Shown here: one piece after another, positions 18,157 to 25,390 of the stretch
Numbering within the stretch: the first letter of the stretch is position 1
Layout: each line of letters opens with the position of its first letter
Assembly (NCBI GenBank): GCA_001803045.1
Contig: MHAR01000093.1
Location: forward strand, 1-54,001
DNA length: 54,001 nucleotides
From: Ignavibacteria bacterium RIFOXYB12_FULL_35_14
GTDB lineage: Bacteria > Bacteroidota > Ignavibacteria > Ignavibacteriales > Ignavibacteriaceae
Direction: 5' to 3'
The notes under the pieces: generated by a model
What the model was told of the DNA's origin: nothing
The model's database searches: none
The model's input: only the letters and a program-made list of their open reading frames with translations
Translations under genes and position numbers: made by a program

Positions 18157-18292
18157 GAATTCCATAAACCAAGCACCAAATAACAAATAAATCACAATTA
18201 TCAAATTCCAGAATTCAGAAGTTTAATAAGTTTTAAATTTGATTTTTGAAAATTATTTGGGATTTGTCTTTTGTTATTTGGAATTTAATCCA
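18157..18292. repeat. AT-rich inverted repeat between ATP-grasp and ligase genes
   Basis: AATTCCA, CCAAATAACAAATAAATC and ATCAAATTCC on the left face GATTTTTGAAAATTATTTGG and TTTGTTATTTGGAATTT on the right, giving a long imperfect hairpin. A shorter relative is at about 15330-15365. No gene is present. Confidence 0.5.
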
Positions 18293-18312
18293 CCTGCTTC
18301 ATTATAAGTAAA

Positions 18313-19272
18313 TCAAACTTTTAACGGTTTATTATTCACAAACGAATTCATAAACTCACCCCAGGTTAAATTATTCAATCCAGGCTTGTGAGTTTTTGCT
18401 CTTCTGATAGCCATGTTTGCAGCAGCTTCAACAATCCATTCAAAATTATCTTCTCCAACTGAGCGAACATCAGCATCGGGAGCCGGGTTGCAAAAATCTA
18501 TTGCATATGGAATTCCATCTCGAACAGCAAACTCAACTGTGTTAAAATCATAACCTAACGCTTTATTTAAAGCCAGTACTCCGTCACGTATTTTATCTAA
18601 CATTTTTTTCTCAGTTTTCATTGCACCGCGAACATAACGCAAATGATGCAGCTGCTTAGGATCATATTGCATTATGTGCACATCTTTTCTATCAAGGCAG
18701 TAACATCGAAAGTATTCTGTAAAGATTATTTCTTCCTGTAACATCATAACAAGCTGTCCGGTCTCGTTGTAGGTCTTAAAAAATTCATCTGCATTATTCA
18801 GTTTGTAGACATTTTTCCAGCCGCCGCCGGCAAAAGGTTTGAAGTAAGCTGGAAATCCAACATAATTAAACATCCCTTTCCAATCTAAAGGATAGCTCAA
18901 ATTTCTAAATGAATTCGCATTGGTATCAGGCGGATGCTGATTTGACGGCAGCAATACCGTTTTAGGAACAGCAACTCCTATTTTGGATGCGAGGGCATTA
19001 TTAAAAAACTTTTCGTCCGCACTCCACCAGAAAGGATTGTTAATAACTGCAGTTCCGCTAATGGCGGCATTCTTCAGGAATCCGCGATAGAAGGGAACAT
19101 CTTGAGAAATACGATCTATGATTACATCATATCCGCATGGTTCACCCTGAATAACTTTATCAAGCTTAAGAAGTTCAGCAGTTATTCCTGATTCTTTTTT
19201 TGAATTCACTCTTTCAACAAATGCTGGCGGGAATGTATTTTCCTGTCCGAATAGAATTCCAATTTTTTTCAT
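18313..19272 (-). CDS. ATP-grasp ligase, RimK/glutathione-synthetase-like (second of two)
   Basis: 319 residues, cytoplasmic. The N-terminal pre-ATP-grasp domain starts MKKIGILFGQENTFPPAF. The ATP-grasp core has FPAYFKPFAGGGWKNVYKL (about 145-163; binding Lys and Gly-rich loop), VMMLQEEIIFTEYFRCYCL (about 175-193) and YDFNTVEFAVRDGIPYAIDF followed by CNPAPDADV (about 240-270; the metal-binding acidic residues and Asn). It is expected to ligate an amino acid or amine to a carboxylate. It has a GAAGG Shine-Dalgarno. The gene heads the cluster with the GCS2 ligase and first ATP-grasp, separated from the esterase by a 550-bp scar zone. Its partner substrates cannot be told from sequence. Confidence 0.8.
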   Translation of the reverse strand: MKKIGILFGQENTFPPAFVERVNSKKESGITAELLKLDKVIQGEPCGYDVIIDRISQDVPFYRGFLKNAAISGTAVINNPFWWSADEKFFNNALASKIGVAVPKTVLLPSNQHPPDTNANSFRNLSYPLDWKGMFNYVGFPAYFKPFAGGGWKNVYKLNNADEFFKTYNETGQLVMMLQEEIIFTEYFRCYCLDRKDVHIMQYDPKQLHHLRYVRGAMKTEKKMLDKIRDGVLALNKALGYDFNTVEFAVRDGIPYAIDFCNPAPDADVRSVGEDNFEWIVEAAANMAIRRAKTHKPGLNNLTWGEFMNSFVNNKPLKV

Positions 19273-19341
19273 GCTGTCACCTTCAATAATATAATTTTGA
19301 TAATGAATGAGTTCACTCTAAAATTTATTTTTTGTTTTCGA

Positions 19342-19366
19342 CATTGCGAGCGGAGCGAAGCAATCT
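19342..19366. repeat. CATTGCGAG...GAAGCAATC repeat, left flank of GIY-YIG relic
   Basis: CATTGCGAGCGGAGCGAAGC then AATCT; overlaps the stop codon of the pseudogene at 19365-19367. The same repeat occurs on the other flank at 19674-19718 and 19730-19810. Confidence 0.75.
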
Positions 19367-19655
19367 ATACAATTTCTTCATAAAGGTCTTCCCATTGGGG
19401 ATTTATCTGAGTTATTAAATCTTCCTTCTTTTTTCTGGACCCACCCTTTATTTGTTTTTCTCTTGATATTGCATTTATTGCTTCTTGATATTGCTCATAC
19501 CAAACTCATTTTGAACAATTGTATTTCTTTGTAAATCCTTCTAAAAGTTTTTCCTTGTGCTCGAATACTCGTCTGACCAGATCATTCGTAACTCCGGTAT
19601 ATAAAACACTATTGTTTTTATTGGTCATTATATAAACAAAGTAAGTTTTATCCAC
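19365..19655 (-). pseudogene. GIY-YIG endonuclease-like gene with internal stop
   Basis: Read on the minus strand from a GTG at 19655: VDKTYFVYIMTNKNNSVLYT, then GVTNDLVRRVFEHKEK, TKKYNCSK, a TGA stop at 19506-19508, and in the same frame VWYEQYQEAINAISREKQIK, GGSRKKKEDLI and NPQWEDLYEE. This is the whole length of a small GIY-YIG family protein (about 96 codons) interrupted by one nonsense codon exactly where homologues have a Leu (C-S-K-L-V-W-Y). GIY-YIG domains are nucleases; these short stand-alone ones have unclear roles. The gene is flanked on both sides by the CATTGCGAG repeat, and its stop codon lies inside the left copy. It is a recent loss, since the rest of the frame is intact. Confidence 0.85.
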
Positions 19656-19729
19656 TTTTATTTACCTTAAAAGATTGCTTTGGTCATCCGTCAATTGACC
19701 GATTTCCTCGCAATAACTGAATGTCTTGT

Positions 19730-19810
19730 CATTGCGAGCGAAATGAAATGAAGCGAAGCAATCCCTACTAGATATTCTAGATTGCTTCGGTCGTTCCTCC
19801 CTCGCAATGA
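19730..19810. repeat. Long hairpin of CATTGCGAG repeats, right flank of GIY-YIG relic
   Basis: CATTGCGAGCG ... GAAGCGAAGCAATC on the left arm and GATTGCTTCGGTCGTTCC ... CTCGCAATGA on the right arm, around a CTACTAGATATTCTAG centre. A further inverted half copy lies at 19674-19718. Confidence 0.75.
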
Positions 19811-19823
19811 CTAAGCAAATAGA

Positions 19824-20543
19824 TCATCCAATTTGAGCAAGATATTCCGGAAACATTTGATGCCACCACTGCCAATCGTGTCCAGCCCACTTTTTAATAT
19901 CGAGCCAATGATTTATTGCTTTAGAATTAAGAATATTTGAAAGCTGAATATTATCATTCAAGCACATGTCCCATTCACCGGTTCCGAGAACAATTCCCAT
20001 GTTTTTTAACCTATCGAGATACCAACTATCCGATAGATTAGGTAAATAATCTGGTGGATTATTGAAGTAACAATTGTCGTCATAATAGCCCATAATAAAT
20101 TGCTTAATGTCGAATGAGCCGCCCATTGAAATTAAATATCCAATTTGATCAGGATGACGAAAAGCAATATTTGCAGCATGATAACTGCCAAAGCTGCAGC
20201 CGCCAACAGCGACTTTGGGCTGCCCGGTTTCATATTTCGCAAACGGAATGACATCATGTAAGATTACATTCTCGTAACCGATATGAGTTTTTACTCTATC
20301 AGCAGGATGAATTGAATAATTATACCAGCTCATTTCATCAATACCATCGGGGCAATAAATTTTTACTCTGCCGGTATCAATTAAATGTTTGGCGGATTCT
20401 ATCAACTTAAAATCTTTGTACTCGTAATATCTTCCTTTTGAAGTAGGGAAGAGGATTACCGGAAATCCGGAATGACCAAATACCAGCATTTCGAAGTCTC
20501 TGCTTAAATGATTAGTATACCACTTGTGATATTCTTCTTTCAA
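19824..20543 (-). CDS. Esterase (alpha/beta hydrolase, esterase D-like)
   Basis: About 239 residues from a TTG at 20543 (reading MKEEYHKWYTNHLSRDFEML). I chose this start because relatives begin with the EYHKWY block; an upstream TTG at 20621 would add 26 residues. The nucleophile elbow is GGCSFGSYHAANIAFRHPDQ, with Ser in GCSFGS, then YYDDNCYFNNPPDYL, LGTGEWD and KKWAGHDWQWWHQM, which holds the catalytic His. This is a subgroup of the putative esterase family (PF00756-like) that often neighbours ATP-grasp and carboxylate-amine ligase genes. No signal peptide. It may release or trim an amide or ester product, or act as an editing hydrolase; that is inference. It is the most upstream gene of the set, 551 bp before the second ATP-grasp. 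Confidence 0.82.
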   Translation of the reverse strand: MKEEYHKWYTNHLSRDFEMLVFGHSGFPVILFPTSKGRYYEYKDFKLIESAKHLIDTGRVKIYCPDGIDEMSWYNYSIHPADRVKTHIGYENVILHDVIPFAKYETGQPKVAVGGCSFGSYHAANIAFRHPDQIGYLISMGGSFDIKQFIMGYYDDNCYFNNPPDYLPNLSDSWYLDRLKNMGIVLGTGEWDMCLNDNIQLSNILNSKAINHWLDIKKWAGHDWQWWHQMFPEYLAQIG

Positions 20544-20830
20544 TGTAAACCAATTTTGTTGAATAATTTCGGGTGAAATTAAGAAATGATGTAGTACCCA
20601 ACCCGATAATTTTAGTGGCAAATATAGGAAAATATGATTTTAATGCAAGCACGTCATAGCTTAAAAATCCCCTCTTGAGAGTGGATTGCGCTATTACATT
20701 TATATTGCCAGTAATTTGAGTTACTTACACATCCCCGCCAGAGGCGCGCAGGCTTTCGTTCCCTTCTCAAGTTTACCAGCCATTGGCTGGAAAGGAATTG
20801 CACCGTTATTAAAATTTTTAAAAGCGTTTT

Positions 20831-20861
20831 GTCCCCTCTTGAGAGGGGCGAGGGGTGTGTC
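20831..20861 (+). repeat. Left inverted flank of the DUF559 relic
   Basis: GTCCCCTCTTGAGAGGGGCG followed by AGGGGTGTGTC. It is the inverted counterpart of 21302-21334, with the dead gene lying between. A looser copy lies at 20668-20685. Confidence 0.75.
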
Positions 20862-20884
20862 TTTTGCAGATCCTTTCTCCATAT

Positions 20885-21262
20885 TTAACTTTTTCTAGCT
20901 TCATACTCATCAATCCAATTTTCAATTCTCCTTATCACCAAATCAAGTTTATGACAATATCCAAATCATCAAACCTCAGAAATTCAATTCCATAGCTCGC
21001 AATTTTCTTTTTTCGTCGTGCATCTCGCATTTCATTGCCATAGTGGCTTTCTCCATTAACTTCTATCGCGAGCATAAGTTCGCTATCAAAGAAGTCAACG
21101 ATGTAATTATCAATTGGCTTTTGGCGGTGGAAGTTGTATCCTTTCATTTGTTTGTGCTTAAGATAGTTCCAAAGCATTATTTCTGTATATATATACAGTG
21201 TTTCTTAGTTTTCGTGCTTTTTCTTTGAGAGCTGGATTGTATGGAATGATTGTTCGTTTCAT
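20885..21262 (-). pseudogene. DUF559 (Vsr-like) endonuclease-domain gene with two frameshifts
   Basis: The minus strand from the ATG at 21262 reads MKRTIIPYNPALKEKARKLR, the typical start of DUF559 proteins. The frame is then lost in a TA-repeat (GTATATATATACAG), where removing TATA restores TEIMLWNYLKHKQMKGY. The main frame continues with NFHRQKPIDNYIVDFFDSEL, MLAIEVNGESHYG and GIEFLRFDDLD, and is broken again at about 20950, after which LDLVIRRIENWIDEYEARKS in another frame finishes the protein at 20885. The two shifts leave a complete but unreadable gene of about 125 codons. DUF559 is related to very-short-patch-repair nucleases. Inverted palindromic repeats flank the gene on both sides. 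Confidence 0.85.
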
Positions 21263-21301
21263 GGTTTTGATTTTATTGGTTTGTTGATTAATCAAGTTGT
21301 T

Positions 21302-21334
21302 GACACACCCCTTCCGTTCCCCTCTCGAGAGGGG
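21302..21334 (-). repeat. Right inverted flank of the DUF559 relic
   Basis: GACACACCCCTTCCGTTCCC followed by CTCTCGAGAGGGG; its reverse complement aligns with 20831-20861 over nearly the whole length. It includes the CCCCTCTCGAGAGGGG palindrome. Confidence 0.75.
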
Positions 21335-21699
21335 AAAATGTACGTGGTGTCCCCTGCTTGGAGAGGAGTAAAATGTGTGTTACGGTACACATTTTATTAT
21401 GGTACAAATATATTATTGTGTAATCTAAGTTGCTTACACCCCACCGCCAGACCTGTAAGCCTCTACCAAACCTGTAAGCCTCTGGCTTAGGCGGACAGGT
21501 TTGGCTTAGGCGGTTAGGTTCTGGTCTTTCCGCAATGTTGTTTTCACTAGTTCCAATTTTAATATCTTGCACTAACGGCGGATCGAGCAGGAGCTCGATC
21601 CTTACTCCCCACATTTTTATGGATACTTGTGAAGGAAGAAAAGATTCACAGAGTTGAGGTTATGATGCAAGGTAAAGGTGGGCATTGATGTTTATCCTT

Positions 21700-21778
21700 G
21701 TAGGGAGCAAGCTCCTGCTTGTTCCGAATACAAGGTAGCTAACGTAAACTGCGGATTGAGCAGGAGTTCGATCCCTAC
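21700..21778. repeat. Composite hairpin repeat family C, copy 2
   Basis: Bounded by GTAGGGA and TCCCTAC like 8637-8726. The left stem is AGCAAG/CTTGTT-like around CTCCTG, the right stem is GGATTGAG...TTCGATCC around CAGGAG, with AGCTAACGTAAACT between. A right-half copy is at 21576-21606. Confidence 0.65.
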
Positions 21779-21837
21779 AATAAAATGCACAATTGTACCA
21801 GATATTGTTAACAGTTGCAAGGAACTGAGTTTTAAAC

Positions 21838-21889
21838 AGATGTGCCAGATTTCATGTTACGATTAGTGTAGCGCAAATCTGGCATATCT
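21838..21889 (+). repeat. Dispersed hairpin repeat family B, copy 3
   Basis: AGATGTGCCAGATTT at the left and AAATCTGGCATATCT at the right, the best-preserved inverted ends of the three copies. It is preceded by a half copy of family A (AAGGAACTGAGTTTTA). Confidence 0.75.
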
Positions 21890-22005
21890 AAGTTTTTCAT
21901 TTTTAACGTTTGACCTTTCACGTTTCACTTTTCACTATCTCTCGCTATAGAATTGATATTATACGCTCATTAAGGTAATTTAGCATTCATTTTTATTGCT
22001 ATGCT

Positions 22006-24624
22006 ATGAATCAAACTCCTTTGATGACACAATATTACAGGATCAAGGAAGCAAATCCTGATACGATACTTTTATTTAGGATGGGCGATTTCTTCGAAAC
22101 ATTTGAAGAAGATGCAAAAATTGCTTCTAAGGTTCTTGGCATTACTTTAACTAGACGAGCAAACGGAGCAGCAGAGGATGTTCCTCTCGCCGGTTTTCCT
22201 CATCATGCAATTGATTCATACTTGCCTAAGCTTGTTCGCGCTGGATATCGTGTTGCGGTTTGTGAGCAGGTCGAAAATCCAAAATTTGCGAAGGGAATTG
22301 TTAAACGAGAAGTAATTGAAGTCGTAACACCTGGAGTAGCATTTTCTGATAAACTGCTTGATCATAAAAAGAATAATTACCTTATGGCTGTTTGTCAGAA
22401 AGATGAAATGGCAGGAATCTCATTCAGCGATATTTCTACAGGTGAATTTTTTGCATTTGAAATTTCATCAACTCAAATTTCTCAGCACATCGAATCAATT
22501 TCGCCTTCGGAAATCCTTGTTCAAAAAAGAGATAAGGAATTCTTCACTGGCTTAGTTCAGAAATTAAATCCAACGATACGAATATCTAAGCTTGATGATT
22601 GGATTTTCAATTTTGATTATGCTAAGGAATTGTTGTTAATGCAATTCAAAACTGTAAATTTGAAAGGATTTGGAATTGAGAATTTTTCAGTCGGAATCAT
22701 TGCAAGCGGAGCTATCTTAAATTATTTGCAAGAGACTCAGAAAGCAAACTTATCTCATCTTAACAAAATCTCTGCCCACAATCCAGGCGAGTATATGATC
22801 CTCGATTATTCTACCAAACGAAATCTTGAAATTACATTCAACATTCAGGAAGGCGGCAGGGAAGGATCGCTAATTTCAATTCTTGATAAGACACAAACTG
22901 CAATGGGCGGTAGAATGCTAAAGAAATGGATTTCGGCGCCACTCATTAAGCTCGAACCAATATTGAAAAGACAGGAATGTGTGGGAGATTTACTCTCAAA
23001 TAAAATGGCGAGAACGAAACTATCCGAATTATTAAAAGAGATTGGTGATCTCGAACGATTAATCTCCAGAATTTGTACCGGCAGAGCAAATCCTCGAGAA
23101 GTTGTTGCTATAAAATCCTCACTTAAAAAAATTCCCGAAATAAAAACCTTGCTTAGCACTTCAAAAACAAAAACCATAAAGCAATTAGGCGAATCGTTAG
23201 CATCTCTCGAGAAACTAGTTGAGAAAATTGAGAATGCGGTTATTGATTCACCTCCGCTTGCAGTGATTGACGGCGGTGTAATTAAATTTAATCATAGTCC
23301 TGAGCTGGATGAGCTTAGAGACATTGCTCTTCATGGAAAGGATTGGATTGCGGCACTTCAGAAATCCGAACGAGAAAGAACAAACATTTCATCTCTCAAG
23401 GTCAGTTATAACAAAGTATTCGGATACTACATCGAAATATCGCACGCACATAAAGAAAAAGTCCCGGATAATTACATCCGCAAGCAAACATTGGTCAATT
23501 CAGAAAGATTCATCACACCCGAACTAAAAGATTATGAGGATAAGATTCTTCATGCAGAAGAAAAAATTTACGATCTAGAATTCCAGCTATTTAATGAAGT
23601 TAGATTGATGATTGCTGAGGAGGCGGAATCAATTCAGCTTAATGCAAGATTGATTGGTATGCTTGATTGTTTTCTTTCTTTCGCTGATTGTGCTGAACAA
23701 TATAAGTACTGTAAACCGACTCTAAGCGATGATGCAAAGCTTGAAATTGTTGAGGGCAGGCATCCAGTTGTTGAAAGAATTCTTCTGCCGGGCGAAAAGT
23801 TTACGCCAAATAGCTGCTACATCGATAATGTGAAGGATCAAATTATTTTGTTAACCGGTCCGAATATGGCAGGTAAATCGGTTTACTTGCGTCAAGTCGG
23901 TTTGATTGTTTTGATGGCTCAAATAGGTTCTTTCGTTCCGGCCAAAGATGCAAAGATTGGTTTGGTTGATAGAATATTTACGCGTGTCGGTGCTAGTGAT
24001 AACATTTCCGCAGGAGAAAGCACATTTCTTGTTGAAATGCAGGAGGCAGCAAATATTTTGAATAATGCTACCGATAAAAGTTTAATTCTGCTGGATGAAA
24101 TTGGCAGAGGTACAAGTACATTTGACGGAATATCTATTGCATGGGCGATCACCGAGTACATTCACGAGAATCCTTTAGTAGCCGCCAAAACACTTTTTGC
24201 AACTCATTATCATGAGTTGAATGAAATGGCTGATCTTTTTCCCCGAATAAAAAATTATAAAGTGGAAGTCAGAGAGTACGATGATAAAATTATCTTTCTT
24301 CACAAAGTGAATTCCGGTAGAGCAGATCACAGCTATGGAATTCAAGTAGCTCAAATGGCTGGGCTGCCGCGATTCGTTACAAATCGCGCAAAAGAAATTC
24401 TTACTAATCTTGAAAGCAAAGAATTAACTCCTTACGAAATAAAAAAGGAAAAATTGAAAAAACTGGCTGGTGTTGAAATGAATCAAATCTCTTTATTTGA
24501 ATTTCAAGATGATAAGATCAGACAAGAAATCGGCGACTTAGAGATTGATCAGCTTACTCCTATCGAAGCGCTAAATAAATTAAGTGAACTCAAAAAGAAA
24601 GTGAAGCAGGATGAAAAGCAGTAA
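22006..24624 (+). CDS. mutS: DNA mismatch repair protein MutS
   Basis: 872 residues, standard for MutS1. The mismatch-reading Phe-x-Glu is in RMGDFFETF (F29-E31), then the connector and lever regions follow. The ATPase begins LLTGPNMAGKSVYLRQVGLI (Walker A, about residue 617), with STFLVEMQEAANIL, LILLDEIGRGTSTFDG (Walker B and D-loop) and THYHELNEM. MutS binds mismatches and recruits MutL to start strand removal. The C-terminus has the short LTPIEALNKLSELKKKV helix typical of the dimer/tetramer-forming tail. The gene opens a plus-strand block after the repeat zone; the spacer carries no clear Shine-Dalgarno. The following lipoprotein gene most likely starts about 100 bp after the stop, not inside mutS as a longer in-frame reading would suggest. 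Confidence 0.98.
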   Translation: MNQTPLMTQYYRIKEANPDTILLFRMGDFFETFEEDAKIASKVLGITLTRRANGAAEDVPLAGFPHHAIDSYLPKLVRAGYRVAVCEQVENPKFAKGIVKREVIEVVTPGVAFSDKLLDHKKNNYLMAVCQKDEMAGISFSDISTGEFFAFEISSTQISQHIESISPSEILVQKRDKEFFTGLVQKLNPTIRISKLDDWIFNFDYAKELLLMQFKTVNLKGFGIENFSVGIIASGAILNYLQETQKANLSHLNKISAHNPGEYMILDYSTKRNLEITFNIQEGGREGSLISILDKTQTAMGGRMLKKWISAPLIKLEPILKRQECVGDLLSNKMARTKLSELLKEIGDLERLISRICTGRANPREVVAIKSSLKKIPEIKTLLSTSKTKTIKQLGESLASLEKLVEKIENAVIDSPPLAVIDGGVIKFNHSPELDELRDIALHGKDWIAALQKSERERTNISSLKVSYNKVFGYYIEISHAHKEKVPDNYIRKQTLVNSERFITPELKDYEDKILHAEEKIYDLEFQLFNEVRLMIAEEAESIQLNARLIGMLDCFLSFADCAEQYKYCKPTLSDDAKLEIVEGRHPVVERILLPGEKFTPNSCYIDNVKDQIILLTGPNMAGKSVYLRQVGLIVLMAQIGSFVPAKDAKIGLVDRIFTRVGASDNISAGESTFLVEMQEAANILNNATDKSLILLDEIGRGTSTFDGISIAWAITEYIHENPLVAAKTLFATHYHELNEMADLFPRIKNYKVEVREYDDKIIFLHKVNSGRADHSYGIQVAQMAGLPRFVTNRAKEILTNLESKELTPYEIKKEKLKKLAGVEMNQISLFEFQDDKIRQEIGDLEIDQLTPIEALNKLSELKKKVKQDEKQ

Positions 24625-24696
24625 GAGATTAAAATCTGTCCACCTCTGGTTGATGAAGATTAAGATGAAGCCCCAAATTAAAATTATGAATCATGA

Positions 24697-24749
24697 ACAA
24701 ACCCAGTTTCTCTACGAACGATTGCGAATTGTGAAGAAACTGGTTTTGT
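24697..24749. repeat. Dispersed hairpin repeat family A, copy 3, overlapping a gene start
   Basis: ACAAACCCAGTTTCT (24697-24711) and AGAAACTGGTTTTGT (24735-24749), one mismatch between arms. The right arm contains the probable GTG start (24731) and the first codons of the DUF1684 lipoprotein. Confidence 0.8.
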
Positions 24750-25375
24750 CTAGCTTTAATTTAGCTTTTATAAATTATTTAATTTTAATTGTTCTAATAG
24801 CAATATTTATCTCTTGCGGTGAGAATTATACTTCCGAGCAAAAGGAATATATCGCATCAATTGAAAAGCAGCGACAAGAAAAAGATGACTATATGAAAGC
24901 TGATCTCAACTCTCCTTTTAATTTCAAAGGTAAAGTTGAGTTTCATCCGCTAAAGTACTTTGACGTTAATCCTAATTTTGTTTTTAAGAGCAAGCTTTTT
25001 GAATATCCTGTCAAGGACACAATCTCAATTTTCGGAACGAAAGGTGAGGAACGGAAAGTAGTTCGTTATGGTTTTGTGAGTTTTAATTATCAAAAAAAAT
25101 CTTACCGGTTGAATGTTTATAAAGGATCAAGTAAAAGCGGGGACGAATATTTTAGCATCTGGTTTACTGATAAAACAACTAATGAGGAATCTTACGGTGT
25201 AGGAAGATATTTGGATTTTAAATTGTATGCCGAAAAAGATTTCATTTATACAATTGATTTTAATATAGCTTATAATCCATATTGTGCTTACAGTCCTGAT
25301 TATACATGTGCGATTCCTACGAAGGAAGATTATGTTGATTTGGAAATTGAAACCGGTGAGAAAAAATATCATTAA
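24731..25375 (+). CDS. DUF1684 lipoprotein
   Basis: About 214 residues from the GTG at 24731, which gives a classic lipoprotein leader: MKKLVLSSFNLAFINYLILI, further hydrophobic residues and the lipobox FISC. An ATG at 24686 in the same frame is the alternative and would give a long N-terminal extension encoded by a repeat. The body matches DUF1684: YIASIEKQRQEKDDYMKADL (about 40-60), then VEFHPLKYFDVNPNFVF and the C-terminal block NPYCAYSPDYTCAIP ... KEDYVDLEIETGEKKY. The function of DUF1684 is unknown; members are small, often secreted and cysteine-containing at the end. It follows mutS by about 100 bp and precedes the DAHP synthase gene by 15 bp. The start of this gene seems to have been supplied by a mobile-like repeat. 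Confidence 0.8.
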   Translation: MKKLVLSSFNLAFINYLILIVLIAIFISCGENYTSEQKEYIASIEKQRQEKDDYMKADLNSPFNFKGKVEFHPLKYFDVNPNFVFKSKLFEYPVKDTISIFGTKGEERKVVRYGFVSFNYQKKSYRLNVYKGSSKSGDEYFSIWFTDKTTNEESYGVGRYLDFKLYAEKDFIYTIDFNIAYNPYCAYSPDYTCAIPTKEDYVDLEIETGEKKYH

Positions 25376-25390
25376 TAAAATGGAGTTATC

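Larger units (their letters stand above)
19273..19823. other. Gap carrying a GIY-YIG relic and repeats
   Basis: This break in the ligase-esterase set holds the GIY-YIG pseudogene (19365-19655) plus at least three copies of a CATTGCGAG...GAAGCAATC repeat at 19342-19366, about 19674-19718 (inverted) and 19730-19810 (as a long hairpin). There is no other coding content. Confidence 0.75.
20622..22005. other. Repeat-rich scar zone upstream of mutS
   Basis: 1.4 kb without an intact gene. It contains a decayed DUF559 gene (20885-21262), hairpin repeats of the CCCCTCTTGAGAGGGG type on both sides (20668-20685, 20831-20861, 21302-21334), tandem CCTGTAAGCCTCT and GGCTTAGGCGG units (about 21448-21515), composite repeat C (21576-21606 partial, 21700-21778), half of repeat A (about 21819-21834) and a full repeat B (21838-21889). 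Short open frames here are repeat-derived. Confidence 0.75.

Noticed and set aside
19342-21889. CRISPR array
   Set aside because: Repeats are palindromic, few, of several unrelated families and not evenly spaced; no cas genes.
24611-24730. Start of the DUF1684 gene inside mutS
   Set aside because: The upstream extension has no leader features and covers the repeat; the GTG at 24731 gives a clear lipoprotein signal.
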